Source of the DNA: Paenibacillus rhizovicinus
Lineage (GTDB): Bacteria > Bacillota > Bacilli > Paenibacillales > Paenibacillaceae
Reading direction: 5' to 3'
DNA: 64,000 nt
NCBI RefSeq assembly: GCF_010365285.1
Contig: NZ_CP048286.1
Location: 6,436,001-6,500,000, forward strand
Shown: piece by piece, positions 6,806 to 16,733 of the stretch
How positions within the stretch are numbered: position 1 is the first letter of the stretch
Layout of the letters: every line of letters starts with the position of its first letter
Program-made: the position numbers and the translations under genes
Notes under the pieces: model-generated
What the model saw: the letters and a program-made list of their open reading frames with translations, nothing else
Told to the model about the DNA's origin: nothing
The model's database searches: none

Positions 6806-9330
6806 TCGCTAGAGTGATCGTGGATGTGCCGACCCGCGCGACGGATCGGCCGTTTGACTATAGCATTCCGGCAGAAATGGAAGGCTGGGTGGAAATAGGC
6901 AGCCGCGTTGGCGTTCCTTTCGGCGGACGCGTCCTGCAAGGTTTCGTCATCGGCATCGCTCCGTTCGCGGACATCGACGTCAAGCGTCTGAAGCCAATCG
7001 CGGAGCTGCTGGACCATATACCTCCGCTATCGCCCGATCTTGTGGAATTGGCGCAATGGATCAGCGAAAAATATTGCTGTCCGTGGACGACGGCATTGCA
7101 GGTGATGATTCCTGCCGCGTTGAAAGGCAAAGCGGATTCCGTCGTCACGCTGTCGGAGGAAGCGCTGGAGGACGAGGCAGGCCTGCTTTTGGAAGACGCC
7201 GAACCTTGGTTTCAATACATACGGCAGCACGGAGAAGTCCGTCTAGCACTGCTCCAGGAACGATTTCCCGGTGCTGCCGCGGGTATTAAAGCTGCCATAC
7301 AGCGCGGAACGCTGCTAGAAGAAGTATCGATCCGCGATCGGCTGAAAGTCCGCAAAGTATTAACGGTATTCCCGCCGGAGAATGAAGCCGCCGTGCTGGC
7401 GGAGCTGGCAGCCTCTTCGTCGCGGGCCGCGAAGCAGCAGGAAGCGGCGCGTTACATGCTGGAGAACCCGGAGCCGATTTCGCTGGCTGCGCTCGCGCAG
7501 GCGTTGTCGACGACGACGGGGACCATCCGCGGGGCGGCCGAGAAAGGCTGGCTCTCGATCCGCGAAACGGAACAGCGGCGCGATCCTTACGCCGGCCGCG
7601 GGTTCAAGCGAACGGAACCGCTGCCTTTGACCGAAGGGCAGCAAGCGGTCTACGACGAAATCGCCGAGACGCTCGACAATGAAGCTTCTCGCGTCTTCTT
7701 GCTGCACGGCGTAACGGGAAGCGGAAAGACGGAAGTATACTTGCAGGCCATCGCCCGCTGCTTGGAGGATGAACGGCAAGCGATCGTACTCGTGCCGGAG
7801 ATCGCGCTTACGCCGCAAATGGTGGAGCGATTCAAGGGCCGCTTCGGCGATGCCGTCGCTGTCATGCACAGCCGGCTCTCCAACGGAGAACGCTACGACG
7901 AATGGCGTAAAATCCGTGAAGGGCGGGCAGAGGTCGTCGTCGGGGCGAGATCTGCCGTGTTTGCGCCATTCAAGCGGGTAGGACTGATTATCATCGACGA
8001 AGAGCATGAATCGTCGTATAAGCAAGAAGAAAGCCCCAAGTACCATGCGCGGGACGTTGCCGTGCAGCGCGCGAAGCAGCATCATGCGATCGTCATTCTC
8101 GGCTCGGCGACACCGTCGCTGGAATCGTTCGCGGCAGCCTCGGCATCGCGCAGCCAGCAAGAAAGCCAGGCGGGCGCAAGCAGTTCGGCCAAACGAGGGG
8201 CGACGCTCCTGCCGATGCCGGAACGGGTAGCCGGGCGGCCGCTGCCGAAGGTGCATTTGATCGACATGCGCGATGAATTAAAGGGCGGCAACCGCTCGAT
8301 GTTCAGCCGGCAATTGCACGAAGCGCTGCTTCTGCGCCTCGAGCGCGGCGAGCAGTCCGTGCTGCTGCTCAACCGGCGCGGGTATTCGACGTTCGTGATG
8401 TGCCGCTCCTGCGGCTATACGGCGCAATGCCCGCACTGCGACATTTCGCTGACGTATCACCAGAAATCGAAGGTGCTTCGCTGCCATTATTGCGGTCATT
8501 CCGAGCAAGCGCCGGAGAAATGCCCGTCCTGCGAAAGCGAGCATATTCGCTTCTTCGGAACCGGCACGCAGCGGGTGGAAGAAGAGCTGGCCAAGCTGTT
8601 CCCGGGCATTCGCGTCATTCGGATGGACGTGGATACGACGACGGAGAAAGGCTCTCACGAGAAATGGCTGACCATGTTCGGCGACAGGCAGGCGGACGTG
8701 CTGCTCGGCACCCAGATGGTCGCCAAGGGTCTCGATTTTCCATATGTTACGTTAGTAGGCGTTATTGCCGCGGATACTTCCTTGCACCTGCCTGATTTCC
8801 GGGCGGCGGAGAAGACGTTTCAGCTGCTCACGCAGGTCGCGGGACGCGCCGGCCGGCACGAATTGCCGGGAGAAGTCATCGTGCAGACGTACAATCCCGA
8901 GCATTACGCCATCACGAGCGCACAGCACCACGACTATTCGGCCTTCGTGCAGGAGGAACTGAAGCACCGCAGATTTATGGCGTATCCGCCATTTTGCCGG
9001 CTTATCCTCGTGACGCTGTCGCATGAGCAGCTCGCCCTGTTGATCTCGGAAGGAGAGAAGCTCGCTTCGACGCTTCGGGACCTGGCGAGGGCAGCCGGCA
9101 TCAAGAGCTCCGACGACGGAGACGGCAGCCGTTTCATCGATATTTTAGGGCCGGTCGCCTCGCCGATCCCCCGCATGAAAGATCGCTATCGTTTTCAATG
9201 TATGATAAAATATCGGGGAAACGTCGGCGCTGCGGACCTGTTGAAGCAAGCGATATCGCTGCTTTCGGGAAGCAATGGGCAGCCTCCGGTGACCATGAGC
9301 GTGGATGTGGATCCGCAAGTCATTTTATAA
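6802..9330 (+). CDS. priA: Primosomal protein N' (replication restart helicase)
   Basis: A 3'-to-5' superfamily 2 helicase that reloads the replisome at collapsed forks. The 842-residue protein has an N-terminal DNA-binding region (about 1-105), the Walker A loop GVTGSGKTE at about 303, Walker B DEEH, and a zinc module of paired cysteines spanning Cys534 to Cys574 inserted in the helicase core. Length is slightly above the usual 730-810; the extra residues lie partly in a serine/alanine/glutamine-rich insertion just before MPERVAGRPLPKV. The start overlaps coaBC by ATGA. Confidence 0.95.
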   Translation: MIARVIVDVPTRATDRPFDYSIPAEMEGWVEIGSRVGVPFGGRVLQGFVIGIAPFADIDVKRLKPIAELLDHIPPLSPDLVELAQWISEKYCCPWTTALQVMIPAALKGKADSVVTLSEEALEDEAGLLLEDAEPWFQYIRQHGEVRLALLQERFPGAAAGIKAAIQRGTLLEEVSIRDRLKVRKVLTVFPPENEAAVLAELAASSSRAAKQQEAARYMLENPEPISLAALAQALSTTTGTIRGAAEKGWLSIRETEQRRDPYAGRGFKRTEPLPLTEGQQAVYDEIAETLDNEASRVFLLHGVTGSGKTEVYLQAIARCLEDERQAIVLVPEIALTPQMVERFKGRFGDAVAVMHSRLSNGERYDEWRKIREGRAEVVVGARSAVFAPFKRVGLIIIDEEHESSYKQEESPKYHARDVAVQRAKQHHAIVILGSATPSLESFAAASASRSQQESQAGASSSAKRGATLLPMPERVAGRPLPKVHLIDMRDELKGGNRSMFSRQLHEALLLRLERGEQSVLLLNRRGYSTFVMCRSCGYTAQCPHCDISLTYHQKSKVLRCHYCGHSEQAPEKCPSCESEHIRFFGTGTQRVEEELAKLFPGIRVIRMDVDTTTEKGSHEKWLTMFGDRQADVLLGTQMVAKGLDFPYVTLVGVIAADTSLHLPDFRAAEKTFQLLTQVAGRAGRHELPGEVIVQTYNPEHYAITSAQHHDYSAFVQEELKHRRFMAYPPFCRLILVTLSHEQLALLISEGEKLASTLRDLARAAGIKSSDDGDGSRFIDILGPVASPIPRMKDRYRFQCMIKYRGNVGAADLLKQAISLLSGSNGQPPVTMSVDVDPQVIL

Positions 9331-9371
9331 ACAATTTCAATGGACAGCTATGACTGGGAGGTCGATTTTAT

Positions 9372-9857
9372 ATGGCAATTCGATTAATCGTGCAGGATCC
9401 GGATCCGGTTCTTCGCGAACGTGCGGCAGAAGTGACGAAATTCAATTCCAATTTGCATAAATTGCTGAACGATATGGCAGAAACGATGTACGACGCGGAA
9501 GGCGTCGGCTTGGCCGCGCCTCAGGTCGGTATCTCCAAGCGCGTCATCGTCGTGGATGTAGGGGACGACACCGGATTGATCGAAATGGTAAATCCCGAAA
9601 TCGTGGAGTCGTCGGGCGAGCAGCTCGGTCCGGAAGGCTGCCTCAGCATCGCGAAGCTGAACGGCGACGTTCGCCGCGCGCTGCACGTTAAAGTAAAGGG
9701 CTTTGACCGCAACGGCGCGCCAATCGAGATTGAAGCAAGCGAATTCATGGCCCGCGCGTTCCAACATGAAGTCGATCATTTGAACGGGGTGCTGTTTACC
9801 GATATCGCGGAATCCATCTACGACGTCAGCAAGCGCCCACGTACGGACGGAGAGTAA
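9372..9857 (+). CDS. def: Peptide deformylase
   Basis: Removes the formyl group from nascent protein N-termini. All three family motifs are present in order: GVGLAAPQVG from residue 44, EGCLS with metal ligand Cys90, and HEVDH with ligands His132 and His136 and catalytic Glu133. At 161 residues it is the shorter, def1-like type. GGGAGG lies about ten bases before the ATG. It is followed three bases later by fmt, its functional counterpart in the formylation cycle. Confidence 0.96.
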   Translation: MAIRLIVQDPDPVLRERAAEVTKFNSNLHKLLNDMAETMYDAEGVGLAAPQVGISKRVIVVDVGDDTGLIEMVNPEIVESSGEQLGPEGCLSIAKLNGDVRRALHVKVKGFDRNGAPIEIEASEFMARAFQHEVDHLNGVLFTDIAESIYDVSKRPRTDGE

Positions 9858-9860
9858 TTG

Positions 9861-10808
9861 ATGCGCATTGTATTTATGGGAACGCCGGATTTCGCGGTTT
9901 CGTCCTTAGAAGCTATCCTTGATGCGGGACATACCGTTGAACTGGTCGTGACGCAGCCCGATCGGCCGAAGGGCCGCAAAAAAACGTTGACGCCGCCTCC
10001 GGTCAAGGAAGCGGCGCTTCTTCGCGGTTTGCCGGTCGAACAGCCGGAACGGCTGCGCGGCTCGGAAACGGTAGCCCGAATCGCCGAGCTCAAGCCTGAT
10101 CTTATCGTGACGGCCGCATACGGCCAAATTCTGCCTAAAGCAGTGCTGGACGTCCCTCGGCTTGGCTGCATTAACGTTCATGGTTCGCTGCTGCCGAGCT
10201 ACCGCGGCGGGGCGCCGATTCAACGCGCGATCATCAATGGCGAAACGGTAACCGGCGTGACGATCATGTATATGGCGGTCGGTCTAGACACCGGCGACAT
10301 GATCAGCGTGGTGGAAGTTCCGATTTCGGATACCGATACATCCGGCACGTTGTTCGAGAAATTGACCGCGGCAGGCGCGAAGCTGCTGTCTGAAACGCTG
10401 CCGGCCATCGAAGCGGAGACCGTGAAGGCGACGCCTCAAAATAACGATGAAGCGACGTACGCGCCTAACCTGACGCGCGACGACGAGCGAATCGATTGGA
10501 GCCGTCCGGCGCGCAGCATTTATAATCAAGTGCGCGGTCTTTCGCCGATGGCGGGCGGGTTTACGATCTGGAATGGCGAGCCGTTCAAGGTATGGGGATG
10601 CACGGCGGTGAAGCGCGGCGCATCCGCCGCCGAACCGGGAACGGTGCTGGCTGTATCCGACGACGGCATTCTCGTACAGACGGGCGAAGATGCGCTGCTG
10701 TTGACGGTCATCCAACCGGCCGGCAAGAAAGCGATGAACGCCGCCGAATGGCTGAAAGGCGCACGGATGACACCGGGCTCTGCTTTTGGCGCCGGGGGTG
10801 AAGCGTGA
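9861..10808 (+). CDS. fmt: Methionyl-tRNA formyltransferase
   Basis: Formylates initiator Met-tRNA using 10-formyltetrahydrofolate. The 315-residue protein starts MRIVFMGTPDFAV and contains the signature SLLPSYRGGAPIQRAI from about residue 109, with the catalytic region around it; the C-terminal half is the tRNA-binding OB domain. A TTG at 9858 is also in frame, but the ATG at 9861 gives six bases to GGAGAG. The stop overlaps the rsmB start, suggesting coupling. Confidence 0.95.
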   Translation: MRIVFMGTPDFAVSSLEAILDAGHTVELVVTQPDRPKGRKKTLTPPPVKEAALLRGLPVEQPERLRGSETVARIAELKPDLIVTAAYGQILPKAVLDVPRLGCINVHGSLLPSYRGGAPIQRAIINGETVTGVTIMYMAVGLDTGDMISVVEVPISDTDTSGTLFEKLTAAGAKLLSETLPAIEAETVKATPQNNDEATYAPNLTRDDERIDWSRPARSIYNQVRGLSPMAGGFTIWNGEPFKVWGCTAVKRGASAAEPGTVLAVSDDGILVQTGEDALLLTVIQPAGKKAMNAAEWLKGARMTPGSAFGAGGEA

Positions 10809-12508
10809 GCATGGGCGACGGCAAAACGCCGTCTGCGTTCGGACAAGTCCGTAGAGGCATACCGCTAGCTCCGCGGAGCGGCGATACGGCATCTGCCGAT
10901 GGACAAGCCGGCAAAGCTCAAGCTACCAATGCTCAAGCTACCAAAAGCGGCAAGACTATAGATAAAAATAACGGCAGGCCGGATCAACGCGGCGCGGGAA
11001 AGACGCTGGGCAGCAAGCGCTCAGACGGCAAGTCTCCGGGCGGCAAATCTCCGGGCAGCAAGCCGTCAGGCGGCAATCGTCCAGGCATGAGAAACGGGCA
11101 GCGTCCCGGAACCAAGCCTGCGCCTGCCAATAAACCGCAACCGCGGCGCAAGACAGCCCGCGAGGTTGCGCTTGAAACGCTGGTTCGCGTTGCGGAATCA
11201 GGAGCATACAGCAATCTGCAGTTGAACCGCGCGCTGGAAGACGCCGGCCTCTCGCGCCCGGATGCCGGACTTGCGACGGAGCTCGTATATGGGACCATTC
11301 AACATCAGCGGCTGCTCGACGACCGGCTGCAAGCGCTCATTACGAAAGGGTTCCGCAAGCTGGATCCATGGGTATTGGCGCTGCTGCGGATGAGCGCGTA
11401 TCAGTTGCTTATGCTCGACCGGGTTCCGCCGCACGCGGCCGTGAACGAGGCGGTAGTCATCGCTAAACGCCGCGGTCACAGCGGAATTTCCGGCATGGTC
11501 AACGGCGTGCTGCGTAATATGGAGCGCAATCTGGCTGAACTGAAAGAACCAGTCGAGCAGGCGAATCCCGTCCAGCGCATCGGCATTACGCATTCGTATC
11601 CGGATTGGCTGGTGAAGCGCTGGATCGCTGCCTACGGGGAAGAAACGGCAGAGCGAATCTGCGCGGCCGGCAACGAACGACCGCATAGCAGCCTCCGTAT
11701 CAACCCGCTCAAGCTGTCGCGGGATAAAGCGATGCAACTGCTGGCGGACTCGGGCTTCGAAGCGCAGCCTTCCGCGCTTGCGGCGGAAGGCGTCGTCGTA
11801 AGCGGCGGCGGCAATCTTGCCCAGTCGGACGGCTATCGGGACGGCTGGTGGACGCTGCAGGACGAGAGCTCCATGCTGGTCGCGGATGTCTGCGCGCCGG
11901 AGTCCGGCATGAAGGTGCTGGATTGCTGCGCCGCGCCTGGAGGGAAGACGACGCATCTCGCCGAACTGATGGGCGACCGCGGACAAGTCGTCGCGAACGA
12001 CGTCCATCCGCATAAGCAGCTGCTAATCGACGAGCACGCCGCGCGCCTCGGGTTGCGCACTGTTCATACGGTCGTCGGGGACGCGGGCACCTTATCGGAG
12101 CGATTCGAACCGGACAGCTTTGATCTTGTGCTGCTGGACGCGCCGTGCTCGGGCTTCGGCGTCATTCGCCGTAAACCGGAAATCAAATGGACGAAATCCG
12201 AAGCGGATGTCGCGGCGATCGCGGATCTTCAGGCGAAGCTGATGGACGAAGCCGCGAAGCTGGTGCGTCCCGGAGGCGTGCTCGTCTACAGCACCTGCAC
12301 GATCGAGCAGGAAGAAAATGAGCAGCAGGTACTGAAATTTCTATCAAGCAACGAATCCTTTAAGCTGGATGCCGAATGGCCCGAGCGCGTGCTCCAGCCG
12401 CTGCGGGCGAACGGAATCGTCGGCGAAAGCTTCGGCGGCATGGTGCAGCTGCTGCCGCAGCATTTCGGCAGTGACGGATTTTTCATTGCCCGCCTGAAAC
12501 GTTTGTAA
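10805..12508 (+). CDS. rsmB: 16S rRNA (cytosine-967-C5)-methyltransferase with long N-terminal extension
   Basis: Methylates C967 of 16S rRNA. From about residue 118 the protein is a standard RsmB: a NusB-like RNA-binding domain (ALETLVRV onward), then a Rossmann SAM site CCAAPGGKTTHL and the two catalytic cysteines Cys448 (DAPCSG) and Cys498 (STCTIE). Ahead of it lie about 115 residues of low complexity rich in Gly, Ser, Lys and Pro, with repeated GKSPG/SKPSG units. Total length is 567 against about 450 for relatives. The GTG start overlaps the fmt stop (GTGA). An internal start would give normal length, but no better ribosome site was seen. Confidence 0.9.
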   Translation: MSMGDGKTPSAFGQVRRGIPLAPRSGDTASADGQAGKAQATNAQATKSGKTIDKNNGRPDQRGAGKTLGSKRSDGKSPGGKSPGSKPSGGNRPGMRNGQRPGTKPAPANKPQPRRKTAREVALETLVRVAESGAYSNLQLNRALEDAGLSRPDAGLATELVYGTIQHQRLLDDRLQALITKGFRKLDPWVLALLRMSAYQLLMLDRVPPHAAVNEAVVIAKRRGHSGISGMVNGVLRNMERNLAELKEPVEQANPVQRIGITHSYPDWLVKRWIAAYGEETAERICAAGNERPHSSLRINPLKLSRDKAMQLLADSGFEAQPSALAAEGVVVSGGGNLAQSDGYRDGWWTLQDESSMLVADVCAPESGMKVLDCCAAPGGKTTHLAELMGDRGQVVANDVHPHKQLLIDEHAARLGLRTVHTVVGDAGTLSERFEPDSFDLVLLDAPCSGFGVIRRKPEIKWTKSEADVAAIADLQAKLMDEAAKLVRPGGVLVYSTCTIEQEENEQQVLKFLSSNESFKLDAEWPERVLQPLRANGIVGESFGGMVQLLPQHFGSDGFFIARLKRL

Positions 12509-12534
12509 GTTTGCATCGTAAAGCACGAGAGCGC

Positions 12535-12574
12535 AACGCCCATGACAGCTCTAAAGTGGCCTGTTATGGGCGTT
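12535..12574 (+). other. Long hairpin between rsmB and rlmN
   Basis: AACGCCCAT-g-ACAG pairs with CTGT-t-ATGGGCGTT around a 12-base loop, starting 26 bases after the rsmB stop. There is no T-tract, so it may be a weak terminator, an mRNA stabiliser or an attenuator. Confidence 0.4.
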
Positions 12575-12585
12575 TGTGGTAAAAT
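12557..12585 (+). promoter_or_regulatory. Candidate extended -10 promoter before rlmN
   Basis: TGGTAAAAT fits an extended -10 (TGn plus TAAAAT at 12580-12585); the -35 position holds only TGGCCT. It overlaps the right arm of the preceding hairpin. Confidence 0.3.
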
Positions 12586-12651
12586 AACGATGGCAGTGCC
12601 CCTTGCAGGGATGCCATGAAAACATTATGCAGAGAAACAGGTGTTTAACCG

Positions 12652-13698
12652 ATGAAACCGTTCATCTACGACTATACGCTGGAGCAGATCCAAGATTGGA
12701 TGAAAGACAACGGCGAGTCCGCATTCCGGGGCACGCAGCTATTCGAATGGCTTTACGTCAAGCGCGTGAAGAACTTCGAAGAGATGAGCAACTTGTCCAA
12801 GCCGCTTCGGCAAAAGCTTCAAGACCATTTTCAATTCGTCACCCTGACTGAAATCACCCGCTTCGAGTCAAAGGACGGCACAGTGAAATTTCTGTTCGGC
12901 CTTCACGACAACCATGCGATCGAAACCGTTATTATGCGGCACAGCTATGGCAACAGCATTTGCGTAACGACGCAAGTAGGCTGCCGGATCGGCTGTACGT
13001 TCTGCGCTTCCACGCTTGGCGGCCTGAAACGCAATCTGACCGCAGGCGAGATCGTCGCGCAGGTCGTCGTCGCCCAGCAAATGCTGGATGCAACGAACGA
13101 GCGCGTATCCAGCATCGTCATCATGGGCTCCGGCGAACCGTTCGAGAATTATGACGCGACCATGACGTTCCTTCGTCTCATGATCCATGAGAAGGGACTG
13201 AATATCGGCCAGCGCCATATTACGGTGTCCACGAGCGGCATCGTGCCGAGCATGTACAAATTCGCCGAAGAGAACACGCAGATCAACCTGGCGATTTCGA
13301 TCCATGCGCCGAACGACAAGCTCCGCTCCAAGCTCATGCCGGTCAACCGCCGCTTCCCGTTCGAGGAAGTGATGGAAGCATGCCGGAATTACATCGCGAA
13401 GACCGGGCGTCGCATCACGTTCGAATACGCCTTGATCGGCGGCGTGAACGACCAGAGCGAACATGCGGAAGAACTGGCGAAAGTGCTGAAAGGCATGCTG
13501 TGCCACGTCAACTTGATTCCGGTCAATCACGTGCCGGAGCGGGATTACGTACGCACGCCGCGCGAGCAGATTTTCGAGTTCCATCGTATTCTGGAGAAAA
13601 ACAAAATCAATGCGACGATCCGCAGAGAACAGGGACATGACATTGCAGCGGCTTGCGGACAACTACGTGCTAAACATATGGAGTCTACGGCGGGGTGA
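12652..13698 (+). CDS. rlmN: Dual-specificity RNA methyltransferase RlmN (radical SAM)
   Basis: Methylates C2 of A2503 in 23S rRNA and A37 in some tRNAs. The 348-residue length is typical. The radical-SAM cluster motif C-x3-C-x2-C is visible at Cys111, Cys115 and Cys118, and the conserved C-terminal cysteine that resolves the methyl intermediate is Cys335 (AACGQL). The ribosome site is weak (CAGGTG). It is followed by prpC six bases later, as in B. subtilis. Confidence 0.95.
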   Translation: MKPFIYDYTLEQIQDWMKDNGESAFRGTQLFEWLYVKRVKNFEEMSNLSKPLRQKLQDHFQFVTLTEITRFESKDGTVKFLFGLHDNHAIETVIMRHSYGNSICVTTQVGCRIGCTFCASTLGGLKRNLTAGEIVAQVVVAQQMLDATNERVSSIVIMGSGEPFENYDATMTFLRLMIHEKGLNIGQRHITVSTSGIVPSMYKFAEENTQINLAISIHAPNDKLRSKLMPVNRRFPFEEVMEACRNYIAKTGRRITFEYALIGGVNDQSEHAEELAKVLKGMLCHVNLIPVNHVPERDYVRTPREQIFEFHRILEKNKINATIRREQGHDIAAACGQLRAKHMESTAG

Positions 13699-13704
13699 TC
13701 AGTT

Positions 13705-14460
13705 TTGAAAATGGCTTTGCGAAGTGATATCGGAAGAATTCGACTCTTAAATGAAGACCAGGGCTGGTGCGGCGAGCTGGAGCCTGGTCTTGTCGTTGCA
13801 ATCGTCGCCGACGGTATGGGCGGCCATCAGGCGGGCGACGTGGCAAGCAAGCTGGCCGTCGATACGTTTCGCGAAGCGCTGCAAGGCTCCACGGCGGCTA
13901 TGACGCTGGAGGAACGCAAGACGCTGATTAGCCAGGCGATTCTGCAGGCTAATGAAGTTGTTTTCGACACGGCATCCAATAATGAGCAGTACCACAATAT
14001 GGGCACGACGGTCGTGGCCGCGCTGCTGACGAATGAGAATGGCGTTCTCGGTCATATCGGGGACAGCCGGGCCTATCAATGGCGCGACGGCGTCCTTACG
14101 CAGCTGACGGAAGACCATACGCTTGTAAATGAGCTGGTGAAATCCGGGCAAATTACGCCGGAGGAAGCAGCCAAGCATCCGCGCAGGAACGTCCTGACGC
14201 GGGCGCTGGGCACAGACCCGCAAGTCGAGGTCGATGTCAGAGGGATTTCTTGGCTGAAGGACGACCTGATTCTCATTTGCAGCGACGGGCTGTCCAGTAT
14301 GATCGACGCTGCGGCGATTATCGAAACGCTGCAGCAGAATGAGCTTGACTTGGAACAGAAAGCGGACAGGCTCGTCCAGCTTGCGCTCCAGGCGGGCGGA
14401 GACGATAATGTGACCGTCGTGCTGCTGCATCATGCCGAAGACACAGAGCTTGAGGGGTGA
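13705..14460 (+). CDS. prpC: PP2C-type Ser/Thr protein phosphatase
   Basis: Dephosphorylates targets of the partner kinase PrkC. It has the metal-binding PP2C motifs ADGMGGHQAGDVAS, GDSRAY, CSDGLS and GGDDNVTV, in 251 residues. The TTG at 13705 is preferred because GGGGTGAT ends six bases before it; an ATG at 13711 is the alternative. The stop lies five bases before the kinase start, the classic phosphatase-kinase pair. Confidence 0.93.
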   Translation: MKMALRSDIGRIRLLNEDQGWCGELEPGLVVAIVADGMGGHQAGDVASKLAVDTFREALQGSTAAMTLEERKTLISQAILQANEVVFDTASNNEQYHNMGTTVVAALLTNENGVLGHIGDSRAYQWRDGVLTQLTEDHTLVNELVKSGQITPEEAAKHPRRNVLTRALGTDPQVEVDVRGISWLKDDLILICSDGLSSMIDAAAIIETLQQNELDLEQKADRLVQLALQAGGDDNVTVVLLHHAEDTELEG

Positions 14461-14465
14461 TCGAC

Positions 14466-16733
14466 ATGATAGGACATGAGCTTGGCGGAAGATATGAAAT
14501 TATAACGCGCGTCGGCGGAGGCGGCATGGCGCTTGTTTACAAAGCCCATGACGTATTGTTGAACCGTTTCGTCGCCGTTAAAGTGCTTCGCCAGCAATTC
14601 GTGCATGACGAGGAATTTATTCGGCGTTTCAGACGGGAAGCGCAGTCGGCGGCTGCCCTTTCGCATCCGAACGTCGTCAGTATCTATGATGTAGGTCAAG
14701 AGGATGATACGCATTACATCGTCATGGAATACGTCGAAGGCAACAATCTGAATGAAATCATCAAAGAACGCGCGCCGCTTCAAGCGGAAGAAGCTGTTCG
14801 GATCGCGATTCAAATTTGCGATGCCTTGGAGCACGCGCATCATAACCAAATCATCCATCGCGACATTAAGCCTCATAATATACTTATCGGCAAGAACGGA
14901 CGCGTGAAAGTTACGGATTTCGGCATCGCCCGCGCCGTAACGTCGTCTACCATCACGCAAACCGGTTCCATGGTCGGCTCGGTTCATTATTTCTCGCCCG
15001 AGCATGCCAAAGGATCCGTGACCGGCGAAAAGTCGGACTTGTATTCGCTTGGCATTGTGCTCTATCAGATGCTGACAGGCAAGCTGCCGTTCCTCGGCGA
15101 AAGCCCGATCAGCGTCGCGCTGAAGCATTTGCAGGAGAATTTCGAAGAACCGCGCGAGCTCAATCCGTACATACCGCAGAGCGTCGAGAACGTAATCTTG
15201 AAGGCGATGCGCAAAAATCAGAACGAGCGGTATCGTTCGGCATCCGAGATGCTGCGCGACCTCGAAACGTGCTTGCAGCCCGAGCGGCTGCGCGAGCCGA
15301 AGATCGAGTTCGGCCATCCCGATTTCGACGAGACGCGTGTCATGCCCGCCATCCGCGGCAGCATTTCGGATACGCTGGCAGCCTCCGCGATATCGGCCAA
15401 ATCCGATCACGCGACTGCCGCCGATCGACCGGAACGCGAACGACAGGAACGCGAACGGGCGGTCCCGGATCGGCAAATGGCCACGACGGCCGCGGCGCGG
15501 CCGGATGCGCCCGAAGGTAAGGACGACCGCTGGGATGCCAGCGGCATGGAGGACAAGCGCAAGCGTAAATGGGTGAAGCCCGTCGTAACCGTCGCTTCCA
15601 CGCTGATCATTATCGTACTTGTTTATTGGGGCGCGATGACCGTACTCGGCTGGTTCGACATCAAAGAGGTCGAAGTGCCGAATGTCGTCAACATGACGGA
15701 GACCGATGCCCGCACCGCGCTTGAGCAGGCCGGGCTGAAGGTCGAGGAACCGACCATTAGAACGGACAAAGAAGGCGTCGCCAAGGACATCGTGTACGAG
15801 CAGTCGAAGCCGAACCAGCGCGTGAAGGTCGGCGCGTTCATTAAACTGTACGTCAGCACGGGACCGAAGATGGCGACGGCTTCCAACTATCTAGGCAAGT
15901 TGTACGAAGATGTGGAAGCCGAGCTCGTCGGACTTGGCGTGAGCAAGGACAATATTGCCAAAGAAGAGATCTACAGCGACGAAGCGCCCGGCACGATTCT
16001 CGAACAGACGCCGGCTGCCGGCGAAGAGTTCGATCCGAAGAAAGCATCATTCAAGCTGACCGTCAGCCAAGGCAAAGAAACGTTCAAAATGCCGAAGGTC
16101 ATCGACAAGATGCAAAGCGCGGCGATCTCGCAGCTTCGCTCTTTGGGACTGACGGTGAACGAAGACGACATCGTCTACGAGAAGAGCTATAAGCCGAAAG
16201 GTACCGTCCTTGCCCAATATCCGTATGATCCGGACGCGGAAGTCGCGAAAGGCGCGCCGATCACGCTTACGATCAGCTCCGGCTTGCCGGAAGATGCGCT
16301 CGAATACACGTTCAATATGCTCATATCTCCGGCGAAAGCAGGAAAAACGAGCGAGATCCGAATCTATTATACCGACGCGACCGGCGAGAAAATCGAATGG
16401 GGCAAGCGCAATATCAAAGACACCCAGCCGTTCTCCGTCAACGTAACGCTGGCGCCGAACACGGAAGCCACGGTGACGATCATGAGGGATAAGCAAGTCG
16501 TCGACTCGTTCTCGAAGACGTACGAAGATGTGAAATCGGGAGCTGACTCGCCGCCGGAAACGGTGCCTGGCCAAGATGAGCCGCCCGCCGACCAGCCAGC
16601 TCAAGCCGAGGAGAATCCAACGAATGGCAGTACGAACACAACCACAAACTCGCCGACAAACACGGGCACAGATCAAGGAACAAACACAGGAACAGGAACA
16701 GATGGAGGAACAGACGCAACCGTCGAGCAATAA
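14466..16733 (+). CDS. prkC: PASTA-domain Ser/Thr protein kinase
   Basis: Membrane kinase that senses muropeptides or lipid II and controls germination, cell wall metabolism and stress. The 755-residue protein has an N-terminal Hanks kinase domain (glycine loop GGGGMA, Lys39, HRDIKPHN with Asp133, DFG), a charged linker, one membrane span at about 371-395, then three PASTA repeats to about residue 602. A further domain and a Thr/Asn/Gly-rich tail follow. The ATG at 14466 has GAGGGG eight bases upstream. The tail overlaps the rsgA start. Confidence 0.94.
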   Translation: MIGHELGGRYEIITRVGGGGMALVYKAHDVLLNRFVAVKVLRQQFVHDEEFIRRFRREAQSAAALSHPNVVSIYDVGQEDDTHYIVMEYVEGNNLNEIIKERAPLQAEEAVRIAIQICDALEHAHHNQIIHRDIKPHNILIGKNGRVKVTDFGIARAVTSSTITQTGSMVGSVHYFSPEHAKGSVTGEKSDLYSLGIVLYQMLTGKLPFLGESPISVALKHLQENFEEPRELNPYIPQSVENVILKAMRKNQNERYRSASEMLRDLETCLQPERLREPKIEFGHPDFDETRVMPAIRGSISDTLAASAISAKSDHATAADRPERERQERERAVPDRQMATTAAARPDAPEGKDDRWDASGMEDKRKRKWVKPVVTVASTLIIIVLVYWGAMTVLGWFDIKEVEVPNVVNMTETDARTALEQAGLKVEEPTIRTDKEGVAKDIVYEQSKPNQRVKVGAFIKLYVSTGPKMATASNYLGKLYEDVEAELVGLGVSKDNIAKEEIYSDEAPGTILEQTPAAGEEFDPKKASFKLTVSQGKETFKMPKVIDKMQSAAISQLRSLGLTVNEDDIVYEKSYKPKGTVLAQYPYDPDAEVAKGAPITLTISSGLPEDALEYTFNMLISPAKAGKTSEIRIYYTDATGEKIEWGKRNIKDTQPFSVNVTLAPNTEATVTIMRDKQVVDSFSKTYEDVKSGADSPPETVPGQDEPPADQPAQAEENPTNGSTNTTTNSPTNTGTDQGTNTGTGTDGGTDATVEQ

